Under the pieces are notes generated by a model. The model was not told where the DNA came from, made no database searches, and saw only the letters and a list, made by a program, of their open reading frames with translations. A DNA stretch of 64,000 nt from Rhizopus arrhizus (Eukaryota > Mucoromycota > Mucoromycetes > Mucorales > Rhizopodaceae), in the NCBI GenBank assembly GCA_024220505.1, contig JAKZZE010000004.1:992001-1056000 (forward strand), in the 5' to 3' direction. Below, piece by piece: positions 11,426-21,028 of the stretch. Numbering within the stretch: the first letter of the stretch is position 1; each line of letters begins with the position of its first letter. A program made the translations under genes and the position numbers.

Positions 11426-13439
11426 ACTACTTCTTACTTATGACATATTCTGTCTCTTTATTATAATCTGTATGTTGTTTTTCTGTTTCTCATGTTATCA
11501 ATAAAATTCATTAAAGGTATCTTTTCACAAATCGCACATCAGTAACTATCACTTTTAATAAACAGTATTATGTTAACCAGATTTGCATAATCTACATTAA
11601 TTAAGGTGTTTAGAAAATCTTATTCCTTACATATAACTAATTGCTAACTGTTTCTAATAGTTAAAGTTTACATATATTTAATACCTTGTGGCCATTTTTC
11701 ACATTTCACTTGTGCCGAAAATACAACTTAATTTTGACATATTTTCAATTTTAATAGCAGTACAAATATTGTGTATGGAGCAGCTGCAATAAAAAGATTG
11801 AATAATAAATATTATTATAATGAATATCATAGTGAATCTTAATTTTTAATTCTACTCATTTAACAAAAATTTACTGCTTTTACAAGCTCTAAGAAAAAAA
11901 GTAAAGAAAAAAAGAACAATACTAAGGGATCTTGAGAAAAATCTTCTTCAACAATATGCTGTTCGACATTATAACAGACACCGGAAAGCATATGGGTAAC
12001 CGAGAAAGGATAGATGTTGAAAACATCTTTCCGGATGTGAGCGAGTATAAAAATGGGCGCTATTTGGCCAATATATCCAGTCATTGTCAACAACTGACAA
12101 AGGAAAAACTATGAGTTTAGAAAGCGCAACATATGTCAAAGGCTTCCATTGTGGGTCAGAGAAATCCAATGGTGATGCGTTGCTAAACTACTTGCTTCTG
12201 ATGATAATCAAATAGGAAGATTTTCAGTGAGTTGATATATTTGCAACAGATAGAGCAGCTGGCTGTGTCAAGTATACCAATTTACAGTTTTCCGTATTTA
12301 GACTTCTACAAGCGTATGTCTTTATACCTTTTAGGATTTTTTATATTTAATAATATTGGTAAATTCGTTTTAAAATTGCGTATTCACTGGTTTTTTAATT
12401 TTCGAGTCATACATTTATCATTTCAGTCAAACTTCATACGTTCATCAATATTCCATTTTGAAACTTGTTTTGTTCAAAAAAAAATGTTGACTCATTATCA
12501 CTTTCAATAGATGCTTTGGAATTCTTAAGTTTTTTAGGAAAAATATGCATTCGCATGAGACAATAGACATGCTAAAAGATTACTCTCAGAAAGTGAAAAA
12601 TTTAACAAGTAGGAAATACTATTTATTTAAGTACTAATTGACTGACTGGAAATAGTTTTATTCGATACTTATATTAAGATGATGTTATAGACGTATATAT
12701 ATATACATATATATATTGATGCATATTACTAAAACTTTCTAGAGGTTTATATAAAAATCTAGTACTAAGAAAATGATGTCGTTTTACAGAAAATATGAGA
12801 TTTGCTATAAAAGGTAAAAGTCATCTTGGTATATCATAGTTGATCTTTTAAGGTAACTGAGTCTGTTTTGCCAATCCAATCATTTTTGCTTGCTTTTACC
12901 AGATTTTATACCAGACATATGCAGGTTGTTTAATAGCATGGAAGCAATCATGCAAATGGATTATAAAAAGTTTATAAAATCTCCATAGCCATACATTTAG
13001 AACCTGAGAATTCAATGTTCCCCTGTTGTTCATTTAAGTAACATACCTATTTCTTTTGAAAAATGAAATAGTTTACTGAGGATAAGGTACTCTTTATGGC
13101 AAATAACGATCTTTCTTGACAAAACTTCATTATCAGTATATTCATATCAATTAAACCAAGGGTAATATGCACAAAAGCGCTTGATTCCAACCACATATGT
13201 ATAAAACTTTCGAGTTTAAAATAAATGCAACAGTTGACAGATTACATATGAATGATTCATGTTGTCTTTACTTAACTACAGGAAGTTATTATTAGTATTG
13301 CCAATGTGAAAATTGATCCTTTTATTTCTGCGTCAACTTTTACTCGTCTTGATCCAGGTGACACAGTACACAACTAAACTATTCCCTTTTTTCTGATCTT
13401 TTTCTGCTTTTTTTTGTTCTTTTTTTTTATTTCGTTAAA
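11426..13439. other. 2-kb intergenic region with possible gene debris
   Basis: No intact gene is seen. An AATAAA-like signal lies at about 11500, just past the acidic-protein stop. Around 11930-12190 both strands have open stretches of unbiased composition (minus strand, for example, WIYWPNSAHFYTRSHPER), suggesting a frameshifted remnant that I cannot identify. A (TA)n-rich palindromic stretch sits at about 12694-12716. A second coding-looking frame of 31 codons ends at a TAA at 13376-13378 (reading DPFISASTFTRLDPGD) after an acceptor-like ACAG, and could be a leftover last exon. A pyrimidine tract at 13381-13432 is the MFS gene promoter. Confidence 0.4.
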
Positions 13440-15011
13440 ATGATCCTTGATGAGGAATACAAAATAGATTCATCCACAAACAGGGATGAAAAAACTGTTC
13501 AATTGGTAAAGGAAGAGCATTATTCGTCTGTATTAGAGTATGCGCCCTTTTCAGCTGTGGGAAGTCTTGAAGAAATTGTACAAAGAATATCGAGGACAAA
13601 AACAAATCAAAGTGACGATTTGACCAAGGAAGATACTGAGCAAGAGATATTTAAGCATCAACCATACCATACAGAAGGTGTACGAAATCCTGGGTGGCTC
13701 TCTGTAATATCTTGCTTTCTCGTCAATTTCTTTGTTTTTGGGACTGTGTTTACCTGGGGAAATTATCAAAAGTTGTAAGTTGCAGAGAGAGAGGGAGAGG
13801 ATGAGAAGAAGGCAATTGATCCAAGCTAAACACAAGCATACGCATATTTCTGCTAGATATGTAACCGAGGTATACGCAGGTCGTACAGATTTGTTTAAAA
13901 TTGCTTTTGTGGGTACATCCTCATGTGCGCTAATATTGGCCTTGGGCCTCTTTATTACCCCAGTCATTCAAAAAATTGGATTCCGAGGAACAATGGCAAT
14001 CGGAACAATCGTGTCATCGCTTGGTTTGATCTTGGCCAGTTTTGCTACTGAACTATGGCATACCTATTTATCCCAGGGTATTTTATTTGGTCTGGGAGCA
14101 GCCTTTGTCTTTTCTCCTTCTGTCACCTTACCTTCACAGTGGTTTACTACCAAAAGAGCATTAGCAACCGGTTTGGCTGTCAGTGGATCCGGCATTGGTG
14201 GTGTTTGCCTCTCTCCCATGATTCAAAACTTGATTTCACATATTGGTTATAGAAATTCTCTACGCGTGCAGGGGGTATTTGGCTTCGCATTGCTTTGTAT
14301 CTCTACTGGCCTTGCCACATCACGCTATCGGCCCCCACCTGTACCAGGGAATAATAATAAATGGTATCACCTTATTGATATGCATCTCCTGGATTGTAAA
14401 TTTGCATTGCTCCTCGGGTTTAGTTTTTTTGTGGCTTTTGGATATGTTGCTCCCATTTTTTTGGCACCCCAATTTGTTGAACATCTTGGTTTGAACGCTG
14501 CTTCTGGAGCAGTCATGATCTCTGTCATGTCAGCTATGAATGCTCTTTGTCGTATAAGCTTGGGATACCTTGCTGATCGTTTAGGAAGATTTAACACAAT
14601 GTTTGCTTGTACATTTTTAGCTGGTAAATCATGTATTGTTTTTTGTGTAAATCTAATATTTTATTTGCAGGTGCGTTTGCTATGATTATTTGGCAACTAT
14701 CTACTAGCTATGGTACTTTTGCTGCCTTTTGTATCCTGTATGGCTTAACAGCAGGTGGGTTTGTTTCTTTGTTACCAGTGACGACAGCAGAGATTGTTGG
14801 TATAGAAAATATTCAACGTGGGGTTGATATGGCTTACATGGTAACCGTATTTGGTAATTTGCTTGGTTCACCCATCGTTGGACGATTGTATGATGCTTAT
14901 GGCTGGACAGCCGCTATTCAGTTTGCAGGCTCTGTGACAATGGCTTCAGCCATCATTATGTTTATATTACGTATGAAAATGTCTAAAGGTCAATTGTTTA
15001 TTAAAATATAG
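13440..15011 (+). CDS. MFS transporter, monocarboxylate (MCT/MCH) type
   Basis: A major facilitator of the monocarboxylate-porter family. Three exons are predicted (13440-13774, 13857-14623, 14671-15011), giving 480 aa with all phases closing. A hydrophilic N-terminus of about 85 residues precedes TM1 (WLSVISCFLVNFFVFGTVF). About 12 membrane segments are visible. MCT-like features include GSGIGG in TM5, SQWFTTKRALATGLAVSGSG, a polar central loop (around SRYRPPPVPG), and YLADRLGR between TM8 and TM9, the MFS A-like motif of the second half. The fungal relatives Mch1-5 include a riboflavin carrier, and others are orphan, so the substrate is open. The gene is followed at 152 bp by the GEF gene on the same strand. 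Confidence 0.88.
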
Positions 15012-15163
15012 AGTAAGATATCCCATATACAGCTTTCTATTTTAACCAATTTTGATTTTTATACATGTTTGTGTGGGAACTATTTTTTTTTTTTTGTTTT
15101 TTTACTTAAAATCATTTTATTATTATTAATATTACTTTCCCTTTTTTGTAATAAACATAAACT

Positions 15164-17858
15164 ATGGATGACAATGATGCTTTCTCAAGAATATTAGAAA
15201 CAAAACGTCGACAACAATCACGTCAAAGTATCAATAGACTTTCGCGTGCATTTGAGACGACTCATCTTGATAAACCTACTTTACCATCAAAACCTCCGTC
15301 TTTACGGGAAAAAAGAATTGATGAAGCTTCACTCACCTTTAATGACATTCGTGCAAAATTTCAAAATGAATCAAATATACCCATACAACCTAAGGTAAAC
15401 TTAAGAAAACTCTCCGAGAGAAAACAAAAACTTACTTTCCGGCAGATAATCTATCGGCCACCAATACCTTTAAAACCTAGTAAGACAGGACCAACATTAC
15501 CTGAAAAAGTCATTATGCCTGCTAGAACCGGTCCACCTTCTTTACCCGTGAAACCGAAATTGAAAGCAGACGAGTTTCGATCCCGAGAAAGAGAGGCACC
15601 TTCAGTAATTCCTCGAACAGAGACGGGAAACAGCAGCATTGTCAGTACAAGTTCTACCACAAGTTCACAAAACTCCTTTAAAAGAGGATGGCATACAAAC
15701 ATGATCAGCAACTGGTTCAACAATACAAATAATAGCCATCAACAACAGCAAGAGACATTAAGAAATTCGATACGAAGACCACCTGAAACATTAGACCTCA
15801 CCGTATCACCTCAACTCACAGGATCTAAACGGAAAAATGTCATGACAGAGCTATTAGAGACAGAGCGGAATTATCAAAAGGATATGCTGTTATTAAGGGA
15901 TATTTATTATGAGCAAGCACTTTTATGTTTACCAAAATCAGACGTACGGCATTTATTTAGTAATCTATTGGATATTGTCGAGTTTGAGAAATCTTTTGTT
16001 GCCGTTTTAGAGCATTCATGTGAGCAGGACTCAATAGGAACAGCTTTTAGGGAATCGGTAAGTTTAACAAGGAAGAAAGAAGACAAAGAATTTATTAAGA
16101 GAATACAATTTAGATGCGTGCTATAGATCATATTTATAGTGAATATTGTAAAAAACATGAGGATGCCGTGTTAAAATTACAAGAACTAAAATCGCAAGTA
16201 GAAACACAAACCTTTTTATCTGTAAGAGATACATAAAGTAGAATTTGTTTTTAGCTAATGGGAAAAACATACAGAAATGTCAAGAGCAGATTCAGGGAAA
16301 GACGACGAGCTGGGATTTGGGTAGTTTATTGATTAAACCTGTCCAAAGAGTACTCAAGTATCCTTTATTATTAAGAGAAATATTGGCTCTCACCTCACCT
16401 GAGCACTTGGATCACGATGATCTTGCTTCGGCTCTTAAAGAGATTGAAGACGTAGCAGAAAATATTAATGAAATAAAAAGGCGAAAGGACATTGTAGAAA
16501 AGATTATTGGAGAAAAAAAGAAAACAGAAATCAGTGTAAAGAAAACAAACAAAAGCTATTTTTATTATATTTTTTAACTTGCTTTTGTTTAGGTTGTGTA
16601 AATTGGATAGCTTTTTATACTTTAATTAAATTCTTACCTTCTTTTTTACCAATAGACATGGTATCAACAAAAAGTTTACGCGACAGGCACAACGCCTAAA
16701 GCAAGCTACTGGATTTGCTATAGAACCAACCCATGATCTTTTATTTGAAGCACTACATGCAAAATTTGAAGAACAACAAGAAAATGTTCGGCAATTAGCC
16801 AGAGATGTTCAAGGTTGGGTTAGACATGTAAAAATTCTATTTGAAAATCTTCATCAGCTGGCCTGTAGTTACGAAACACTCTACAATTCTTGGGGAGGTG
16901 TTCGAGTGAAAAGCATGTCAAGTATTGAAGACTTCACTAAAATGGCATCTTATTTGTCAACTTCCCTATCTAGAGAACTAGTAAGACCGTAATAAGATAG
17001 GCTTCATTTTTATTTATACTTTACCTTAGGATAATGATGTACGTGGGTTTGTGTACAGTCGAATCGATGACTTCCTCAAAGTCTTTGAAAATCCCGCCCA
17101 AGTAATCCATAAACGATCGCTCAAAATGATAGATTATGATCGAGTGCGTGATATGAAATCAAAGGGAGATATCCCAGACAAGACACTTCAAGAATCAGCA
17201 GATACTTATGTCTATATCAATGCACAACTTGTGGATGAATTGCCGAAATTTTTTGATTTAACGTCGAAATACTTTGATATTCTCATCAGTGGTCTGGCTC
17301 ACGTTCAAATAAAATTCTTTCATCTCATGCAAAGAGAGTGGACAAAGCTAGTTGAGCAACATTTGGGTGCCGAAGCTGCCATAGGTTACGGTGAAATTGT
17401 GGAAAGAGAAATGCAGAAGCTTGATAGACTACAAGCTACTATTCAACAAATTGACATATTATATCCTGAAAGATACACTTCAACAAGAGCAAACATCTCA
17501 TCTTTAGCACATCAAGAATCATTTACCTCTTCAAGTTCATTAGCTTCGATGGACGGTAAAATGATTTATAAGAAAGAGGATTTTTTTTAATTATTTATTA
17601 TTTATAGCATCAAGTCATGTCTACAGACTTTCCTCTCAATCAATGCCGACAATGAGGGGAAGTTATACAAATGATTTTGAATGTACTGTGTTGTATGACT
17701 ATTTACCTTATGAACAGGATAAGCTGAATGTAAGAAGAGGGGATATTTTGACAATCCATCAAGATAAAGAATACATTGACGATGACTGGTGGTACGGCAC
17801 ATGCAAAAATGGAAAATTATCAGGTTGGGTACCTGCCAGTTATTGTCAACGATTATAA
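15164..17858 (+). CDS. DH-BAR-SH3 Rho guanine nucleotide exchange factor
   Basis: A Rho/Cdc42 GEF of the Tuba/DNMBP-like architecture. Predicted exons are 15164-16057, 16114-16197, 16242-16535, 16593-16597 (5-nt microexon), 16656-16980, 17030-17555 and 17608-17858. All phases close, giving 792 aa. The disordered N-terminus has Pro-rich KP.LPSKPP and PSLPVKPK stretches (possible SH3 ligands) and a Q-rich run. The DH domain starts near residue 223 (TELLETERNYQKDM) and includes IYSEYCKKHEDA and the signature LIKPVQRVLKYPLLLREIL. A BAR-like helical domain runs from HGINKKFTRQAQRLK to QIDILYPERY. A C-terminal SH3 domain reads CTVLYDYLPYEQDKL, DDWWYG and GWVPASYC. The order DH then BAR then SH3 links Cdc42/Rho activation to membrane curvature at sites of growth or septation. 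Confidence 0.9.
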
Positions 17859-18433
17859 AATGTATATATGACTCTTGTGTAAAGAAAAAAAAAGAAAAAA
17901 AAAAAACAACAAAAAAAACTATACATACAGATATTCCTCTTTTTGTATATAATATTAACATTTACATAGTAATAATGGAAAATAAAGAATTTTTTTCTTG
18001 TATTTTAAACTTATAAGGAGTAAACTGTCCTTAATCCGTGTTTCAAGAGCATAGTAATTGCTCAAAAGGTTGTTCTTTAAGGAGCTTAAAGAGGGAGAGC
18101 TGCTTGATGGATTAAGCAACTTGGAAAAGAGAAAAGAAAAGAAGGAAGGGGAGAGAAAAAAAGACTTTGAACCAAACTGTTTATAGGGGCTCGTCTTTAG
18201 GAGAGAAGCTATTACGAGGAGACAAGAGAAGGAGAAAAGTAGTTATACAGATTTTCTTTGCAATTCTCCTAAAATTTGGTACAGAAAAAGAAAATACTTC
18301 AATTGAAGATCTGTAACTTTCCTTCTTTTCCCTTTTTGACCCCTTAAGTTATAACGAATATATAAGCAATACGTCTGATTAGATTTTAAGAAAGACAAAT
18401 ACTTTTTTTTACATAGATTCTTTTTAATAGACC
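17859..18433. promoter_or_regulatory. Promoter region of the GPI wall protein, with TATA box
   Basis: There is no gene. Purine-rich GAGA-like stretches cover 18090-18240. A TATA-like AATATATAAG lies at about 18357-18366, about 70 bp before the ATG at 18434. The layout is like that of the acidic secreted protein gene and fits strong regulated expression of a wall protein. Confidence 0.5.
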
Positions 18434-19199
18434 ATGAAGTTCCCTACTCTCTTCATCTCAGCTGCCTACCTTGCATTCATCGTTTCTGCTCAAAAACCCA
18501 TTGTCTCTATCACATCCCCATTAGCCAACACTCATTATAAGGTTGGAACTGAGGCAATTATCTCCTGGGTTAACCCTAGTGTGCCTACCATTTCTCAAAT
18601 TGTTTTGGCTAAAGGCCCACCTACTGGCCTTCAACCTGTGATGACAATTGCTACCAACGTAAACGCTGGTGATTTGCAATACACTTGGAAGATTCCTGAA
18701 GGTCTTCCCTCTGGTAGCGACTGTAAGTTTCTGTCCAAGATAAAGAAAATGATTTTAATGACATATTATAGATGCCTTTGAATTTGGAACTTCTCCTGAC
18801 ATTGCCTTTACTGGTGCTTTCAACATTGAGGGTGGATCTGGCGGATCTCTTCCTTCTCAAAACACCACCAGTGGTACTGCTGCCTCCTCTTCTGCTTCTG
18901 CTTCCTCTGCTTCTGCATCGGCTTCCTCTGTTTCTTCTTCTTCTGCCGTTTCTTCTTCCTCTCCTTCTTCTGCTTCTGTTTCATCTGCCGCTAGCTCTGC
19001 TCCTTCTGTTTCCAACAGCGGTAGTAGTATTGGTTCTGCCTCCACTCCTGCTGTTTCTTCTGGAACTTCTAACACTCAAGTCTCACCTAGTGCTAGTGCA
19101 TCTCATTCTACTTCTTCTGCTTCAAAGGAAGCCAGTGCTGGCCAGACCATGGTTGCTGTTGGTTTGGCAGCTATTGTTGTAGCTCAACAATTTTTTTAA
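18434..19199 (+). CDS. GPI-anchored Ser-rich cell-wall protein, Kre9/Knh1-like
   Basis: Two exons are predicted: 18434 to about 18723, and about 18774 to 19199. They join across a 50-nt intron so that GSD is followed by YAFEFGTSPDIAFTGAFNI. Residues 1-19 are a signal peptide ending VSAQ. Residues 20-120 form a single Ig-like domain of the fungal Ser-Thr-rich/Kre9-Knh1 type: ITSPLANTHYKVGTEAIISW, a middle beta-rich part, and LQYTWKIPEGLPSGSDYAFEFG. The remainder is a Ser/Ala stalk, probably heavily O-mannosylated. The C-terminal hydrophobic run (TMVAVGLAAIVVAQQFF) after small residues fits a GPI attachment signal. It is probably a plasma-membrane or wall-linked structural protein. The long leucine-rich frame overlapping the second exon is a shadow of the Ser/Ala codons. 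Confidence 0.85.
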
Positions 19200-19579
19200 A
19201 CTTATACATTTTAATTTAATATAACTGTTATTATATGTAGTTGGCTTTCTTTTTCTTTACTTGAAAAAAATATAATATTCTATACTTCAATAAATATTTT
19301 ATAGTAAAGAAAGGAAAATTTATGCTTTAATCTGTCTTTTGAAGTATCAGATTTTTTTTTAAAAACCAAAAATACTATTTTGCTACATTTGAAGTTAGTG
19401 ATGACCGGATTATTTCTGTGTATAGCACTACTTATGAACAACAAGCCTTAAAATATATACACCACATCTTTTTTTATCAAGTTAACTATGCTATACTGTA
19501 AATAAAAGGACAATCATATACAGCTAAAAAAAAAGAGTCATGGCGATAAATAGGATAGGTTTCGAAATATACCCAGTTG
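19200..19579. other. Intergenic, left flank of the LINE insertion
   Basis: AT-rich, no gene seen. It contains poly(A)-signal-like AATAAA elements (for example near 19290) after the GPI protein gene. The sequence runs without a break into the target-site duplication at 19580. Confidence 0.5.
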
Positions 19580-19594
19580 AATAAATAGAGTAAA
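19580..19594 (+). repeat. Left target-site duplication of the LINE
   Basis: AATAAATAGAGTAAA, identical to 25103-25117. It ends one base before the ORF1 ATG (19596), so the transcript 5' end that was copied must lie at or next to that ATG. Confidence 0.85.
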
Positions 19595-19595
19595 C

Positions 19596-21026
19596 ATGGT
19601 TCTTTCGCCTACCAACGCTAAGCCACCTGAAGAAGGTGACAACATTCCTAACAATGCTCAACAATCAGAGAGTTTACCTGTCGTCTCACGACGTCCAACG
19701 AAAGTGTTGTATTCTAAGATACACCAAAGACCGGCTAAAACTCGTGAAAGTCTGATTCACACCAAACCTATGATGACATCTTCAGTTCAGTCATCTAGTC
19801 CAGATGTTACCATTTCTGAACAGAATTCTCCCGTTATCATCGACACTGTATACTGGGGTGTCTCACAAACACCTGGAAGTCTTTTCTTCGACATTACTTC
19901 TCGCAAAGAATCGGACAGAACGATTTATAAGTTGGCTTTTGGACAATTTCATGACTATGTCGGTTTGGTAGTTCATAAATCAGGTCACAACCGTTATTTA
20001 GAAATCAACTTCGATAATGACCACTTCCGGTCAAAGGCTTGTGCGAATGGTTTTCAATTTGATAATGGACAACTTATTATACGTCCCGTAGTAGCTTGTA
20101 GACCTGGATCTACTATCCGTCGTCTGACCCTACAACGTCTCCCTTGGTTACGTCCCCAACAACTCCTGGAAGGCTTGAAACATACTCTGTCTAGTTATGG
20201 GTATGTTCGGGATGTGGGTATTGTAACTGATTCCGACACTGGTGCGTTCCTTGGTTCTGGGTACGCAGTACTTGATTGTTCCTCTGACCCATCTCAGCCA
20301 GACCCCTTTCTGGATCTGGCTCACATAATGCCTTGGGTTGATCCGCATAACACAGAAACAGATGACTATTCCGTGTATATCCATGCGTACTGGAAGGAAA
20401 TGCCCACATACTGTAAGTATTGTCACGAACTTGGGCATAGCGCCTCTGAGTGTCAACAGGCTCCCAGTAACAAGAGAGTCTGTTATTATTGTTATAAGCC
20501 CGGTCACATTAGGGTTCAATGTCCTGATAAGATTTCACCAGCTAAAAGACTTCGAAGTTCCCATAAGTCAAAAAATACCATGCCTTCTCCGAAAAATACG
20601 ATGGTTGAGGCTGTTAAGACAGTTGAGTTACTTGATAACCCGACCGGATCGACAATACAATCCACTATCCAGGAGCAAACTCAAGAAAGTAATGTGGACT
20701 CTCCAACTGCAGCTCCTTCCCTAAATGAGGACACAGTTGAAGATCTTATGTCAGTCCCCAGTGCGACTTATGAACACATTCAATATGCGGAAGATGTTTC
20801 AATGTCTGATATATCTGAACAATCCAATAACGAAGTCTCAATCCAATCTCAATGGGCAACTACATCTGAACCTTTTTCATCTCCCGAAACAGATACAGTT
20901 TCTTCTAACATTGATCCACCCGCTGTCTCAACATCTGAAAAAAAGAAAACGACAAAAGATTCTTCAACTACAGGACCACGAAGGAGTACTCGCGTTACGC
21001 GGCCTCCCGATCGACTTGATTTGTAA
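19596..21026 (+). CDS. LINE ORF1 protein (gag-like, two CCHC knuckles)
   Basis: A 476-aa nucleic-acid-binding protein of the retrotransposon. A central part (residues ~85-240) has the look of a divergent RNA-recognition region. Two zinc knuckles follow: CKYCHELGHSASEC (C-x2-C-x4-H-x4-C) and CYYCYKPGHIRVQC (same spacing), at residues ~270-310. A Ser/Thr/Glu-rich C-terminus ends in a basic RRSTRVTRPPDRLDL. It would coat the element RNA in the RNP. The start ATG lies one base inside the left duplication boundary, so either the natural 5' UTR is almost absent or the copy is slightly 5'-truncated and this Met is internal. The stop at 21024-21026 is two bases before the ORF2 ATG. Confidence 0.88.
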   Translation: MVLSPTNAKPPEEGDNIPNNAQQSESLPVVSRRPTKVLYSKIHQRPAKTRESLIHTKPMMTSSVQSSSPDVTISEQNSPVIIDTVYWGVSQTPGSLFFDITSRKESDRTIYKLAFGQFHDYVGLVVHKSGHNRYLEINFDNDHFRSKACANGFQFDNGQLIIRPVVACRPGSTIRRLTLQRLPWLRPQQLLEGLKHTLSSYGYVRDVGIVTDSDTGAFLGSGYAVLDCSSDPSQPDPFLDLAHIMPWVDPHNTETDDYSVYIHAYWKEMPTYCKYCHELGHSASECQQAPSNKRVCYYCYKPGHIRVQCPDKISPAKRLRSSHKSKNTMPSPKNTMVEAVKTVELLDNPTGSTIQSTIQEQTQESNVDSPTAAPSLNEDTVEDLMSVPSATYEHIQYAEDVSMSDISEQSNNEVSIQSQWATTSEPFSSPETDTVSSNIDPPAVSTSEKKKTTKDSSTTGPRRSTRVTRPPDRLDL

Positions 21027-21028
21027 TT

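Noticed and set aside
10817..11504. Long frames opposite and shifted within the acidic-protein gene (Phe/Ile-rich minus frame, Lys/Arg-rich plus frames)
   Set aside because: They are the predictable other-frame readings of GAA/GAG and GAT/TCT repeats; only the main frame has a signal peptide and natural start context.
16198..16260. Apparent frameshift in the DH domain at the exon 2/3 junction
   Set aside because: Using the donor at 16198 (CAA|GTAGAA) and acceptor before 16242 restores the frame without any indel, so a sequencing error or pseudogene is not needed.
18772..19182. Leucine-rich 136-codon frame overlapping the GPI protein
   Set aside because: It is the shifted reading of a Ser/Ala (TCT/GCT) repeat; the other frame continues the Kre9-like domain and ends with a GPI signal.
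20148..20519. Minus-strand frames inside LINE ORF1
   Set aside because: Antisense shadows; the plus frame carries zinc knuckles.
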